Assembly: GCF_001659605.2 (NCBI RefSeq)
Contig: NC_035162.2
Location: forward strand, 10,373,248 to 10,437,247
Reading direction: 5' to 3'
Length of the DNA: 64,000 nucleotides
From: Manihot esculenta
Lineage: Eukaryota; Streptophyta; Magnoliopsida; Malpighiales; Euphorbiaceae
Shown here in pieces: positions 1-12,555 of this stretch. The notes below the pieces were generated by a model, which saw only the letters and a list, made by a program, of their open reading frames with translations, had not been told where the DNA came from and did no database searches. The position numbers and the translations under genes are program-made. Each line of letters begins with the position of its first letter. Position 1 is the first letter of the stretch.

Positions 1-228
1 TGCTGTTTTGCCTTTTGATTTTATTTTGCAGCCTCAAAATCTTAACATAATAGAGAAGAATTTATCGGCTAATTGAGTATAAGGTCTAGCTTATTTGTAA
101 CATGGATTTTATACATGTTTTCATGGTTTAATCTTTGTTGGCCAAAATTTACACTTAAGGTTGTCAGTTTTGTATGACACCATTTGTATACAGAGTTGTT
201 AGTCTGACATTGAGTTTTATTCCTGAAG
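1..228. other. Intron or upstream part of the LAS1-like gene
   Basis: AT-rich sequence before the first recognised exon. A CAG near position 31 resembles a splice acceptor, but all three frames after it hit stops within about 60 bases, so no exon is called. Confidence 0.5.
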
Positions 229-3200
229 GCTTGTGAACTGTGTTGTTGAGAAGACACGGAAAAAAACTGAAATTTCAATTGCTGAGGCAGCTGGTGCAAT
301 TGGCATTCCACGCACACTGATTGACATTCGTCATGGTAATCCTCTGCCTAGTCCATTCTAGGCATTAACTAATTTAGTAATTGGAATAGAAAATTAAGTA
401 TTGTGTTACATTTGCCATTGGAAATTTATTGTCTTTATGACTTATCATCATTTTTCAGGACTTGATTTGTAACTTTTGCAATTCCCACAATTCATAAATA
501 TCGCAACAAAAACTTTACTGTTGTACAATTGTGTTCACAACACAAAATGTATTTAATTCTTTAATTGCTTTATGTGCAAAGTGATGTATGTTGCTGCAAG
601 TTCTGTAGTTGTCCGTTAATTAGATTCATGAAATATATTCTTGACATATTTTGGCTTGAAAACTTGGAACTTATTTCTTTGTTTGCTGACTCTAATTGTA
701 GAGGGTTCTCACCGTGATCTGCCTGCCCTGACTCTAGTTAGGGATTCAGCAGTTAAGGTATGCTACTATGCTGTCTGTGTAATAATTTTTATAATCATTG
801 GAGTTGGTTGTCTTCCATAGGATTCTTCTTTGTTGGTTAATTTAGTTATTAGAGCTTGTCTAATGGAACTGCCATATCAATTGCTAATGGTTTCTTTTTC
901 AGCTACCATTGGGCCAATTGCCCTACCAAAACCAGTTTTTGTCACTCATTTTCGCTGGTAACTGCTTTCTAGGAAATAGCTGAGGCATACTCATTAAATT
1001 AATGTTTGCTATTGCTAATCTTCTTAATTCACTGGCTCTTGCTTGAGGATATCTTCTATTAGTCTTCAAATAATTTTGATGGGCAACTGTCTAAGTCAAG
1101 TAATCTTAAATTGTAAATATTCGGACCTCTAGTAGAAGAATTAGCCATCTTTTAAGTGCTAAACCATTTGCGACTATTCACAGAGGCCAATAGATCTGTT
1201 GCCTCTTATTGTTTCACGCCATATTTTTGCATGTGGATCCCACATTTAATTGAATTGTATTCTGATAAAATGTTGCGAGTTTATTTTTCCTCCTGGCATC
1301 TAGTGTCTACAAGCAACTTCATCGTATCTGCTGTTGATAATTTCAGGCAATTCATTGGTTGAAATCTTATTATTGGGAGCCTCAGACAGAACAGATTCCG
1401 TTCCAAAGAGATGGAACTGCTGAAATCAGGAAAGAAATCAAAGCAAAACTCCGGGAATTGGCATCATGCTTGAAAGTTAGGCAGAATTCCCTACCTGGTT
1501 CTTCACTAATCAAAGGAAAATGTGAGTTTGCAACTCTGTTTCTTTTATACTATGATGCCTTATATTGGTGTTATTCTCTAGCTTATGTAACCTGTTGTTG
1601 ACTTAAATTATGGAGGAGTTTGCACAAAGGTTTTAAGGATATTGTTTAGTGTTTTGCCTTTCTAACTTTAGTGGCTGTTGCTGTCAATAAATATTCTTAA
1701 AGATGTCATTTCATTAAGTAATATCTATTCTTGCAGCATTTTCATTTGAAAACCACCATCTTTTAAAAATCAGTTTGTGCTTGGTTCATTGAAAATAACA
1801 TTATAGCATTTGAAGTATTAAAAGGAAAGGAGACTCTTAAAATAAAATTATTTCAGATGCTGATATGGTTTTGGGGCTTTCAGTTTAATCTCCTTGGAAT
1901 CTACACTGTAAAGACAAATGCTGTTTAGGTTGTCATACCCACTGAGATAAGGTGAATGTGTAATTTCTTTTACTCAGTTTTTTTTATCCTTTATGTAGAA
2001 TGGGTTAATCCTTTAATGAGAACATCTTAGCCTGAATTCTGATATAATATGCTATTCCCAGTTTTTGTCACAAGGTCAGTAAAGCAATTAGCATTTAGTG
2101 TCTTGTTGAATACCAAAGGAACTGCTTAACTGTCTGCCACTGCCAAAACAGTCTTGACTTAACTGTAAACCTTAAAATTTTCTGTATCCTAACAGGGATA
2201 ATACATGCATATGGTATTATATGCTTTAATTTGGTTTCGTGTTTTCTGTTATGTGATTACAAATCTTGTCACTAGTTTAGGGTTTTGCAATCTTATTAAG
2301 CAATAAGCATCATGTTTGTAGGTGGCAAACATCGGGAACAGCTTTGTGGCCGTAATAAATTTTTTTCTCTTATGGCCAGCAAGCTGAATTTGTCCAAATC
2401 TGGGGGTAAGATATTGTGCTCTGTTTCCTTGTAGGAGAATCCTTATATATGTGAAAAGTATCTGTAATTTGTGGTTTTCTTTCCCTCCAGTCTGAAAGCA
2501 GTAGTGATTTTAATTCATGATTTTATTTCACTCCGCAAGCATTCTTGGTAGTTAGTTTCTGTGCTCAAATATTAATATATTATTGAAAAAGGTTTTTTCC
2601 TTTAAAAAAAAAAAGGAAAACAACAAAATATTAGTATTATCAGCATATGAGATGCATTATGTATGCTGATCTGATGATGACATGATGTACCTATGTTCAG
2701 GTTCTAAGAAGCACACTGTGAAGACCTTGAAAAATCTGGTTCATTTATATTCCTCCTCCTCCTCAGAAGTACTATCTGTACTGTTGGAGTTCTTGCTCAA
2801 GGCTTTGGATTCATCAAATTTGGTGCAGCTTCCCAGAGATGACCTAATTGGCCAAGAGTTGCACAAACAGTTGGATGATTGGAAGCTTGTGATAACAAAA
2901 TTATCAAACAAGGAACCAGAATTACTTCCAGTGCTTCTTAAGGCCATTTTAAATATGATTGAGACTCAAGAAGCCACGAAATACGAAACAGGTAACTGCA
3001 AATGCAGCAATGTATTCTAGGTTCACAAAATTTGTTGCAGGATTCTTGTTGACTTTCATTTGAAATTTTTATTTTTATTTAGGAACATATTTGGCATCAA
3101 TGGAGTCTAGCACAGGAACTGGCAAAATTGAACAACTTTCTTTTTTGTTCATTTGGCTTGTTGGACAACTTAAGTTACTGAAGCCCTTTCGCCACGTACA

Positions 3201-3981
3201 TACAAAAAAGACTGAAGTCTCTGCAACAGAAACATATCTGTCAAATCCAATACTGATAGAGGTGCTACGAAAATGCCTTGTGATATCATGTGGCAACAAG
3301 CAACTTATGGATTCAGCACTTCATCTTGCTGAGTTGACCGGTAACAGCCGGTTGATGGAGAAACTCAGCAAACTAAGTTTTCCCAGTTCTTCAGATTTAG
3401 ATGTAGCTGAAGAAATTTACTCTCTTAAGTGTTCTAGTAACCTCCTTGTCCAGCAAGATGAGTCTATCAAGCAAGCTGCCAATAAACTAGAGTTGGTAAA
3501 ACATAGCCTAGCTAACCGCAGAATTGTGAAGACAACAGATGGTGCTTTGGGAAGAGTAGGCAGATGGTCTGTGGTGAAATCATGGAACCCCTGTCCAATT
3601 GGTATGTTGCCTCATGATCTTGGGTCTTCTGGATGTCTTCCTGTCCTTGACCATAATGATGTTAGCAAGAAGCCTGTGGATTCGTCAGAAAGACCTCAAA
3701 TCTCAGAAGTGAAACATAGTGTTGCAGAAGAACATAGTTCCGATATTCAAGGTGATAACCCAGGTGCTGAGACAAGGAGCAAGAGGGAAGCTAGTAATGA
3801 TATTTGTTTATTGGATAGGTCAATTGTTAAGAAGATGAGAGAGACTTTAGATTCTAGTGAATCATATGAAGATGTTATGTTGCCGGCAGATATTAGAGGT
3901 TGTCTGATGATAAATGGTGTGTGGAAGAAAGTTGGGGAGGAAGAGCTACTTGCCTATGAGAGTGTAAGGATTTTGGTTTAG
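229..3981 (+). CDS. LAS1: LAS1-like pre-rRNA processing nuclease, 3' part (5' end outside window)
   Basis: Las1-family proteins are HEPN endoribonucleases that cut ITS2 of pre-rRNA in the nucleus or nucleolus. Six exons join in frame with GT-AG introns: 229-335, 702-757, 1347-1521, 2322-2405, 2701-2991 and 3083-3981 (stop TAG). They give 536 visible residues. The first exon opens in codon phase with no start codon, so the gene continues to the left. The diagnostic segment IDIRHEGSHRDLPALTLVRD spans the first intron and is followed by AIHWLKSYYWEPQ. It contains RHEGSH, which fits the R-x4-H HEPN catalytic motif of the family. The large last exon encodes a diverged C-terminus ending KKVGEEELLAYESVRILV, plausibly the scaffold part that binds a partner kinase, but that is inference. 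Family assignment is strong; exon boundaries rest on splice consensus and reading frame only. Confidence 0.9.
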
Positions 3982-6239
3982 TTAATGCTTTATTTATAAT
4001 TCAACTGTGCAATTTATTTATGAAGATCGTGTAATCATGAACCGTTTTGTTTCATATATTTTAATTAATAATTTATATAAAAAAATATTTTTCATTTAAA
4101 GATTTAATATTTTTAAAAAATATTTAAATTTTAATTTTTAAATAAAAATATATAAAATTTTTATTAAATATTATTATAAAAATAAATTTTTATATTAAAT
4201 TAATTATTAATATAAATGAATTTGAATGATGAATACCCTAAAAATAAAATTTGATCATGATTTAAATTTATTATAAATATTTTTTAAAAATTTAAATTCG
4301 TACCAATAAAATTCAATTGAATCAGTACCAAAAGAACGACCCCTTGGATCCCTATCCCTACTCTGCCTTAGAATAAAAGTCAAGCTTATTGATGTGATCT
4401 AGTTTAATTTGCTTTTTTTTATTATTTTAATTTTAATTTTTTAATCTTAATATAATTTTTAAAAAATTGTTTTTCATTAATTTTGAATAATCATGCTAAT
4501 TGAAGCTGTCAACAAACGTGTCCAATTTTTAAAACATTGACCATCACCTTTTTTTCATATTATTTTCCCCTAGAATTTTTAATTTGAAAATGCAGAATTT
4601 TAATGTATATATTAATCAATTAAATGTATTTTATCTAAAAAAATTCAGAGAGTATTTGATTTATCCTTTCCATTCAAAATCACCTCCAAACAGTTAATAC
4701 CATTTTCAATCCGCTCTAATTTACACTATATTATCTTTTTAATATTCATTAATTATCAAATTTTCATATTAATATAAATTTTAATATATGTCAATAAATT
4801 ATTTATAATTAAAAAATAAAATATAAATATCATAGAAATAACTATATTAATTATAACGGTTGATTTATTTTTATATAATAAAATTATATATATTATATGA
4901 TAAATTATTAATTTTATATATTTTTTAATAATAAATAAATTATATAATATATATACATTCATATTTATCATTTTAGGCATAAATTTATTTATTATTTTTT
5001 AATTATAATTAACAATCAATTACCAATTATTCATTAACCATCAATAGTTAACATTTATAAAAGAAAATATAAAGAAATATACATTATAATTAAATTATAA
5101 TTAACAATCAGCTACCAGTTCTTCAATCGAGTGGCTGAGTTTCATTGGCTAGACTCCCAAGAACTCACAATCAGCAATCTACATAATCATCCAACTGATT
5201 AAGCAGTGGAGGAAATCCCGGCAGCGACGACATGGGAACACATGAAAAACACAACCAATAAAAAGTCTAGATAAGGGATTATTATCTGAGGATGGCCACA
5301 TGTGATCTCAGGTCGCCCCTGTAGAAATCCTCCGCATTTCATATCTCTAGCCCTCTCTTGTATCCTTCTGAATATCTGTTGTGAGAATGCACACCCTAAT
5401 TGATTCCAAAGTATATATAATGCTTTGTACTATTATAAATTTAACGCACAAATAGATAATTTTATTTAATTTTTTAAAATTATAAGGATTAAATAATTAA
5501 ATTTCAAAAAAAAATTTCATTAAATTACAAGGATTAAGCTCTTGTTTAGCTATAAAATAACTCTTCAGTTTCAAATGGGTGACTAATTTGTTGCATTTTT
5601 TTATAAAACAGGAGTCTAATAATTTAAAATTTTAAACATATTTTTTGACAAAAAAAAATGATATATCATTAAAAAGGAACTTATTCATTTACCCAAAAGC
5701 TTGATGATTAAAGTAAATGGACTCTGATTCAAGCTAACATGACTACCACAATCTAAGCCCATCATGGACTTCAAAGGCCTATAGAATCTAAAAGCTGAAC
5801 CTATCTACTATAATTGGCCTAAATCAGCCTTACTGAATTTTTTCTTATTATAATACAGTTATTATTTTATTTCCATTCGGTTAATTAATTTATTAAGAGA
5901 TAAAATATTTATTTTATTTATAAAAATAAAATTTTTAATTTTACTTAAAGAAAAGACTATCGATTTTTATTTATTTTTTTTCACCCCTCAAATCATTACC
6001 CAAACTAAATATTGTTTTTAAAAAAAAAAGAGAAGAGAAGAGAAGTGGGATAGAAGAAAAGTAAATGAAATAGGGCTTTCCATCAACTTTTGAGTACAAC
6101 AATGAATGGATTTTGTAAGTGTTTGACAGAGCTTGACCCATATTCTTGTCTTTCATAGTGTTAAAAGAATATGATGTTTCCCTCTAAAGCATATTTTGTC
6201 CTTCAGGCCACCATTCACCACCCCATTTTCAATTCTATC

Positions 6240-6275
6240 TTTTCTTTTCTTTTCTTTTCTTTTCTTTTCTTTTCT
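6240..6275 (+). repeat. (TTTTC)n microsatellite
   Basis: About seven direct copies of TTTTC. Confidence 0.9.
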
Positions 6276-7124
6276 CTTTCTCAATAAAATTGAAAAGCTT
6301 AATAAATATGGCATAATTGCTTCTGTTTCTCATCACTCTTCCTTTTCTCAAGCATCTCCATACCTCACTTTCACACAATGGATAAAATTTCAATCAGATA
6401 TGCCTTGAATATACTTCTATTTTTCAAATGGATCCACTTAAAATTCATTTCTGCCTTTAATCCTCATAATTAATTTTTATTATTTCATTTAAATTAATTT
6501 ATTTTTTCATCTTAGTAGTTCTACATAGTTTTAAAAAGATTATTTATTAATTAATTTTTAATTTAATATAAATTATTTATTGTTAATTGAATCTGTGATA
6601 AAAAATTTTAACATAAATTTAAAAAAATTATTATTTGTTTATGATCTTATTGAGAGACAAGTGCATGAGAGGTAATGATGCAAAGATCCAAAGACCAAAT
6701 CCATTTCTTTTGTGGAATGTAAATGCATTATGACCTAAAGTTGGCTTAGATCCTTTGCATGTGCATTTCATTATGTACCCAAGATTGGCTACTCATTTTA
6801 TTATTATTACCTTAATTATATTTTTTATTTATATATAAAAATAGAAATAAATAAATATTTATAAAATAGAAAAAATTTTAAATCACAAACATCTAAATAT
6901 TAAAAAAAAAAAATACTCAGACCAAATTCAGAATGTCTGTCTTATTAATATTAGAAAATGAAAAGGCTAATAGTTTTTAGCAAATCCATGTTCTGATAAT
7001 CCAATAGATCATTGCACTCTAACCTCACATGAGGTGCATTTAGATTTGTGCTAATAAGAGACAAAAGCCTAGGTCTAGCTCATCTCTATCTCTTTCTCTT
7101 TCTCTTTCTTTCTATGTGAGTGAG

Positions 7125-7155
7125 AAAAAGAAAAGAAAAGAAAAGAAAAGAAAAG
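7125..7155 (+). repeat. (AAAAG)n microsatellite
   Basis: About six copies of AAAAG, the complement of the TTTTC array roughly 850 bp upstream. Confidence 0.9.
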
Positions 7156-8766
7156 CAAAATGGGTCACATGGTGGACGAGAGGGAGAGAGAGTTCATGTG
7201 ATGCAAGACATAAGTTGTCCACTGTCAATTTTCTGAGAAATTGAAGAAGTGGGTCATTTTTGGAATAGAATCTTCCTTATTAAATATTCAAATTTTTTTT
7301 ATTTATTTATACATTTACAGTATAATTTTTTTGAACTCATGAAGGATTCCAAAATGCAGTCTCTTCCAAATGGGTTTCCTATTTGGAGTACCAACCAATC
7401 ATTATTCAACACACAAGCAAGAGAGTTAAAAAATAAATCCACTCTGAAAATGGAATCATCTCATTTCTTTTTATTGCTACCCATTTTCAAATCAAACCCT
7501 AGAAATAGTGTGGAATCTAGATTATTAGTTTATTATCTTGAGTGGGGTTTTCAAAACCAATATATTTACAAGTAATTTTCTCTTTTTTTTTAAAAAAAAA
7601 AGTGAATTGCTTTTATGAGAGATATATTTTCATTTACCATAGGAAAATTTTTTTAAAAAATATTTAATTTATTTAAAAAAAAAAAGATGATGAGAATAGA
7701 GTGGTAGACATGATATGAGAAAATGCCAAGAATTGCCTAGAAAATTAAAGAGAAAATTGAAGAAAAGGAATAATTTAGCTGTATGTAAATGAACCCAATG
7801 CACTGCTCTTTCCTGCAACATTTCAGACCATTCTCCATATTTCTATATATACCAACTGCTACATATTTACATATATTTTTTATTTGATCCCATCAGTGTA
7901 TAAATTAATTAATATCAGATTTCTGTTCACAAGAAATTTTTTTAAAAAAAAACCCTTTTTTTTCTTGTAATAAAAAAATTACTTATATCTAGATCAACAA
8001 TAAAAGTCCAATGAACTGATGAGATTCAGTCTTCTCCTTGATTATAGCAACTAAGCAATGGATACAAATTTTTTTTTTTTTTTTAAAAAAAAGAATAATA
8101 TATTTTATGGTCACAACCTGCCAAGTCTCAGTTCTAGAGAAGAATATAATGTCTCTCCTAGGGAACCATACCCTTTTTTAAAATTTTATTGTAATAATTA
8201 TTAATTAATTTTTATATTTTGTTGATATACTCTAGGTAATAAAATCTTAATCATAAATAGTATATTCTTTTTGCAAAAAAAGTCTAGAAATTTAAGAAAA
8301 AGAAAAAATGAAAAGGGGACAAATTTGTCCTTCCATGGAAAGGCATTCCAAAAGCAAATACTATAGCTGGACATGCCCTAATCAAAGAAAAAGATGATGA
8401 ACTCCAATATGCATATATTTATTCTTTACTTCAAAATTATACTGCATTTAATTTAATATCAAGCTGCAGCCAAGGAGACAATCAATAGCTAATTAATAGC
8501 TTATTGGGTATTATTATTATTCAAGAAAATACAAATTAAACAACTGAATATAATTTTTTTTTTTTTTACTGACATGGCCATTTAAATTTCTTCTTAAAGT
8601 TAGAAACAACAGTGAAAAGCTAATATTTGAGTGACATGGTCATATGTTTCTGCTTCATAAAGCTGGAAAATTATAATGAGGAGAGAGAGAAGAATTTGCT
8701 TTAAACAGAGAGAAGACTAGCTAAGGCCAGTGGATGTTTCAGTCCAAGTTGTTTTCTGGGTATTCT

Positions 8767-8773
8767 TATATAA
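8767..8773 (+). promoter_or_regulatory. Candidate TATA box of the heat-shock factor gene
   Basis: TATATAA lies 85 bp upstream of the start codon, giving an expected 5' UTR of about 60 nt. Position-based inference only. Confidence 0.4.
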
Positions 8774-8850
8774 TTAGTACTGAACACAGAAGTTTCATTT
8801 TATTACAGTGATATTCCTCCATTAGAAGAGATTGAAGCTCTGGGTGATTA

Positions 8851-8883
8851 ATGGTAAATGGCTTTTACAGTGGAGAGATGTGA
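8851..8883 (+). other. Overlapping upstream ORF at the heat-shock factor start
   Basis: An ATG at 8851 opens a 10-codon frame ending at TGA 8881-8883. It overlaps the main start at 8858 in another frame. If transcribed, it could reduce initiation at the main ATG. Confidence 0.35.
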
Positions 8884-9928
8884 TGAAGAGATGGTTTTCT
8901 GTGTAGAGTCACAGAAGGCAGTTCCTGCACCTTTCTTAACTAAGACATATCAGCTTGTTGATGATCCTCTCACTGATCATATAGTCTCTTGGGGGGATGA
9001 TCAAACTTCCTTTATTGTGTGGAGACCTCCTGAGTTTGCTAGAGATCTTCTTCCTAACTACTTTAAGCACAACAACTTCTCAAGCTTTGTTAGGCAGCTC
9101 AACACCTATGTAAGCTTCTCTCTCTCCCTCTCTCTCCCTCTATTCAAAGTCATGACTCCATTGTTTTAGCTCTGAAGTAACTTCTTCATCATGACTAAAT
9201 GCTATCTATTTTAAGTATGTTCATGAACTTATTCTCCTTCATGAACTTGCAGGCTTACCCATTGAGTTAAAAATGAATGTATAACTTGAAATTTGAAGTT
9301 TTCATGTGTTTCCAATGGCCTTGTTAGTGGAATTAACTAGGTAATAACATTGCAGGGGTTTAAAAAAGTAGTAGCAGATAGATGGGAGTTTGCAAATGAG
9401 TACTTTAGAAAAGGAGCAAAGAATTTGTTATCTGAGATCCACAGGAGAAAAACACCACTGAACCAGCAGCCACCAGTGATACTTCCTCATCAAATTCTCC
9501 AACAAGAAGAAACTTTTGGCTGGATTGATCCTCCAATATTTCCATTATCTCCAAAACCCACAACAGATCTCCTAACAGCTCTCTCTGAAGATAATCAGAG
9601 ACTTAGAAGGAAAAACTACATGCTTTTATCAGAACTCTCTCACATGAAGAGCTTATACAATGACATCATCTACTTCATCCAGAGCCATGTAAAGCCTCCA
9701 CAAGCACTCCCTCATGAGCAAAAGGGTTACAGTTCTTCAACATTTCCTAAGATTGTAGAATTGGGTCCTTCATGTCAAGATCAATTAAGCCCTAGAGATT
9801 TTGGTTTGGGTAAGTCTTCAGTGAGTTTAAGTGAAGAAGCAAATGGATCAGTGAAGCTTTTTGGAGTTGCTCTTAGTGGGAAGAAGAGGCTACACACAGA
9901 AGTGATTGATCAACAAGCATTGTACTAG
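8858..9928 (+). CDS. HSFB4: Class B heat-shock transcription factor, HSFB4-like
   Basis: Heat-shock factors bind GAAnnTTC elements; class B members lack the activator motif and usually act as repressors or co-regulators. Two exons, 8858-9109 and 9356-9928, encode 274 residues. The single intron falls at the family's standard position, inside the DNA-binding domain after RQLNTY. Residues about 24-117 form the winged-helix domain ([50 protein letters not shown]). Residues 155-195 form the HR-A/B coiled-coil oligomerisation region. KLFGVAL at 251-257 is the class B tetrapeptide repressor motif (LFGV), followed by the basic GKKRLH, a likely nuclear signal. SWGDD and [14 protein letters not shown] point to B4 rather than B1-B3. 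At 274 residues it is shorter than typical HSFB4 (about 350), mostly in the C-terminal region, so it may be a short B4 paralogue. Confidence 0.9.
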
Positions 9929-10262
9929 TGCATGGTGGGATCTTCTTTTGATTAATATTTAGCTTTTTTGAGAAAATCAGTTTGGCTCCAAGTTGTTTTG
10001 GGCAAGATTTTATCTCACAGGATGAGCTTTGTAGATAAGTGGCTCATGTTCTTTTGGAGTCGGTAAAAAAAAATGTTGGATCTCTCCATTGATAATCTAG
10101 CTAGATTTTTCATTCACTGTTTCAAAAAAAATTTGCTAGGAGAAAATATTGAATTAACTACGAAAACAGTTCCATTATTGGTAATTTCAGATGAATTATC
10201 TATAAATTGGAAGTAAACAATAGTTATGAATCGTTATGTCCGACATAATTTTTTCAGGTAAT

Positions 10263-10885
10263 ATTTAGGGGTATAAATAAACTGAATTATTCGTGAACTA
10301 TTCCAGATTCGGTTAGATAAAAACTCGAAAGAGTTTAACTTTTAGGCTCATTTGGTAAACGAGTCAACCTTGAGCTTCATAATATTTGACTCGTTAAAAC
10401 TCGTAAACTTGACTCGTTTCTGAGGGCTCGTGAATAATCTCGTTAAGTAAACTAAGATTATTATTATAAGAGAAATAAATTCAAATTATGCATATATTTT
10501 TATGAGTCAAACCTAAATTTTTTAAAATTCAGTTTTATAGAGTTTAGTTACACTCTTAAACTTGCATATATATTCAAATCATTAATATTTAAAAGCTATT
10601 TTTATAAGTTTACGAGCTAATTTATAGATATATTTATTTAACTAAAATTATTTTAGTTTTAAACTTATTAGTTTTAAATAAAACTCATTATACATTTAAA
10701 TAAATTTAACTACTCGTAAACTATTTGATACTAAATTAGATAAAAACTCAACTCGTCTAAACTCATTTGCTAAATGAGTAAAATTTGAACTTTTTAATAC
10801 TCTGCTTGAGTTCGAAATAAGTAAAATTTAAATTCAAGCGAATTTTAACGAATTAAGTTTGAGTTTTTTAAAGTTTAGCTCTGTT
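10263..10885. repeat. Degenerate dispersed repeat with ACTCG motifs
   Basis: The segment has many ACTCG/CTCGT motifs (TCGGTTAGATAAAAACTCG near the left, ACTCAACTCGTCTAAACTC near the right) in inverted relation. This resembles the common plant foldback repeats rich in GCTCG/AACTCG. No clean terminal repeats or target duplication could be fixed. Confidence 0.45.
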
Positions 10886-11562
10886 TGTTTATGCTGGTAG
10901 TAATATTAAGATAAAAAATAAAATATGTTATAGAAAAAAAAACAGAAGAAAATAAAAGGTAGGAAAATGAGAATGAGAGAATGTAAGTGGGGTGGGGGGA
11001 GAGAGAGGAGGCAATCATGCAACGGTGTGAGTTTTGACATTATATATGAATATGATGGCAGGAATCTTAAGAATTTTTTTCTTTTACTTTGTGTTTTTTC
11101 TCTGAAAAGAAGAAAAAAAGTGGCATAGAAAGAGTAACCATATTTATGATTGGCTCACCCAATAAGCAGAAAAAAGATAAATATAAAGGAAGATTTTTGA
11201 TGGGTTAAAGATAGCTTTGGGATTGTTCTATAATATGCTCTTCTTTGTCATGCCTCGTTTTTGCTTCCCCATCTTCTTCTCTACAATTACAGCTTTTTCA
11301 TGCTAATTCCAATAACTTTATATTCTCATCCCTTACCCAGTTGATGGAGTTAAAGGTTTTTCTTTTTTTTTTTTACCACTTAGCTCATGGCTTCTCTTAC
11401 TCCTTTTGAGTAAGACAGATCATTCTTCTTACTCTTCTAAACAATTTTATTTTATTTTTGTAAATTCTTCTATAATCATAAATACTATAAAAGTTTTAAA
11501 TAATTAATCTACCAAAAGATCAAAGAAATATTGTTAATTTCTTTATATTTGTTTCAAATAAT

Positions 11563-11655
11563 TTTGGGCTTTTGGGCTTCTGTGATTAACTTTTTATGAG
11601 GATTTTGGGCTTCTGTGAATAGATCTTTCTCTGCGTATTTTGGGCTTATGTGATT
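11563..11655 (+). repeat. Short tandem repeat, about 35-bp period, three units
   Basis: TTTTGGGCTTCTGTGA recurs near 11570, 11603 and 11638 with one or two changes per copy. Confidence 0.6.
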
Positions 11656-12094
11656 GGGTTGTTTTAAGGTTCTTGGCCTATGCTTCTGTGACGTTGCTAA
11701 TAGGGCCTCTACCTTTTTAAACCACAAACAATTTTTCTTTCTTTTAATTTTTGTCGTAAAAATCAAATAATTTGTGATAATTTATTTTTTTAGTTTAAAA
11801 ATAAACTAAATTTTTTTCAATTTCGCTTTAAAAAGAGAGTATTAATAAAACTATTTTAATTTTATAATCGTTACGTAAAAATATTTTTAATAAAATCATT
11901 TTTTAATAAATTTTTTATTATTTAATTGTAACATTAACAAAAAGAGAGTAGTAATAAAATTAGTGTATAAAAATTTATTATTGTTAATAAGAGTCAAAAA
12001 ATTTTGAAAATAAATAAGAAGTTGGAGCTTAGGCTCGCAAAACCTTATCGTGGCAAATGGCCCAAAGATATGTAGAGTTTATTGTAAGTTGTGG

Positions 12095-12555
12095 AATTTG
12101 TGGGTTATTCGGTTGATTCGGTTCAAAATTAAATTAAATCGAATAAATTAAAAATTTTAAAATTAAATTAAATTGAATAAATTGAAAATTAAAATTTTAA
12201 TATTTATAAAAATTGAATCGAATTTATTTTAGTCAGAAATCAAATAGAATTAAATTAATTGATTCGGTTCTATTCGATTCGATTTGATTTTTTAATAAAA
12301 TTTTTATTTTTTATATTTTATTTTAGTATTTTAAAATTTATTTAAAATATTTTAACATTAATATGATCTAATATCTTTTTATTATTAAAAATAATATAAT
12401 ATTGTCACTAATCAGTTCGATTCGAATTTTTTTTTAAAATTAAACTAAATTAAAATAACTAAAATTTTTAAAATTAAAAATCGAACTGAATAAAAAAAAT
12501 TAAATCGAATTTTCAAATTAATTTAGTTGGAATGATTTTTTCAATTTGAAATCAC
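12095..12555. mobile_element. Degenerate MITE copy, TTCGGTT family
   Basis: The left end (TTATTCGGTTGATTCGGTTC) and right end are inverted and imperfectly similar. The middle contains AATATAATATTG-like and TTCGATTCGA segments shared with the copies at 14416-14773 and about 24140-25385. Ends are approximate and no target duplication is seen. Confidence 0.5.

Larger units (their letters stand above)
3982..8766. other. AT-rich intergenic spacer
   Basis: About 4.8 kb with long A and T runs and no supported gene. Open frames of up to about 108 codons (for example 7249-7575) have no recognisable domain and look like chance. It contains the two pentanucleotide arrays listed separately and a CT-rich tract at about 7081-7113. 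Confidence 0.6.

Noticed and set aside
32..88. Possible extra LAS1 exon after the CAG near position 31
   Set aside because: Stops occur in all three frames before a usable donor.
7249..7575. 108-codon frame upstream of the heat-shock factor
   Set aside because: AT-driven composition, no domain, no promoter or conserved neighbour; likely chance.
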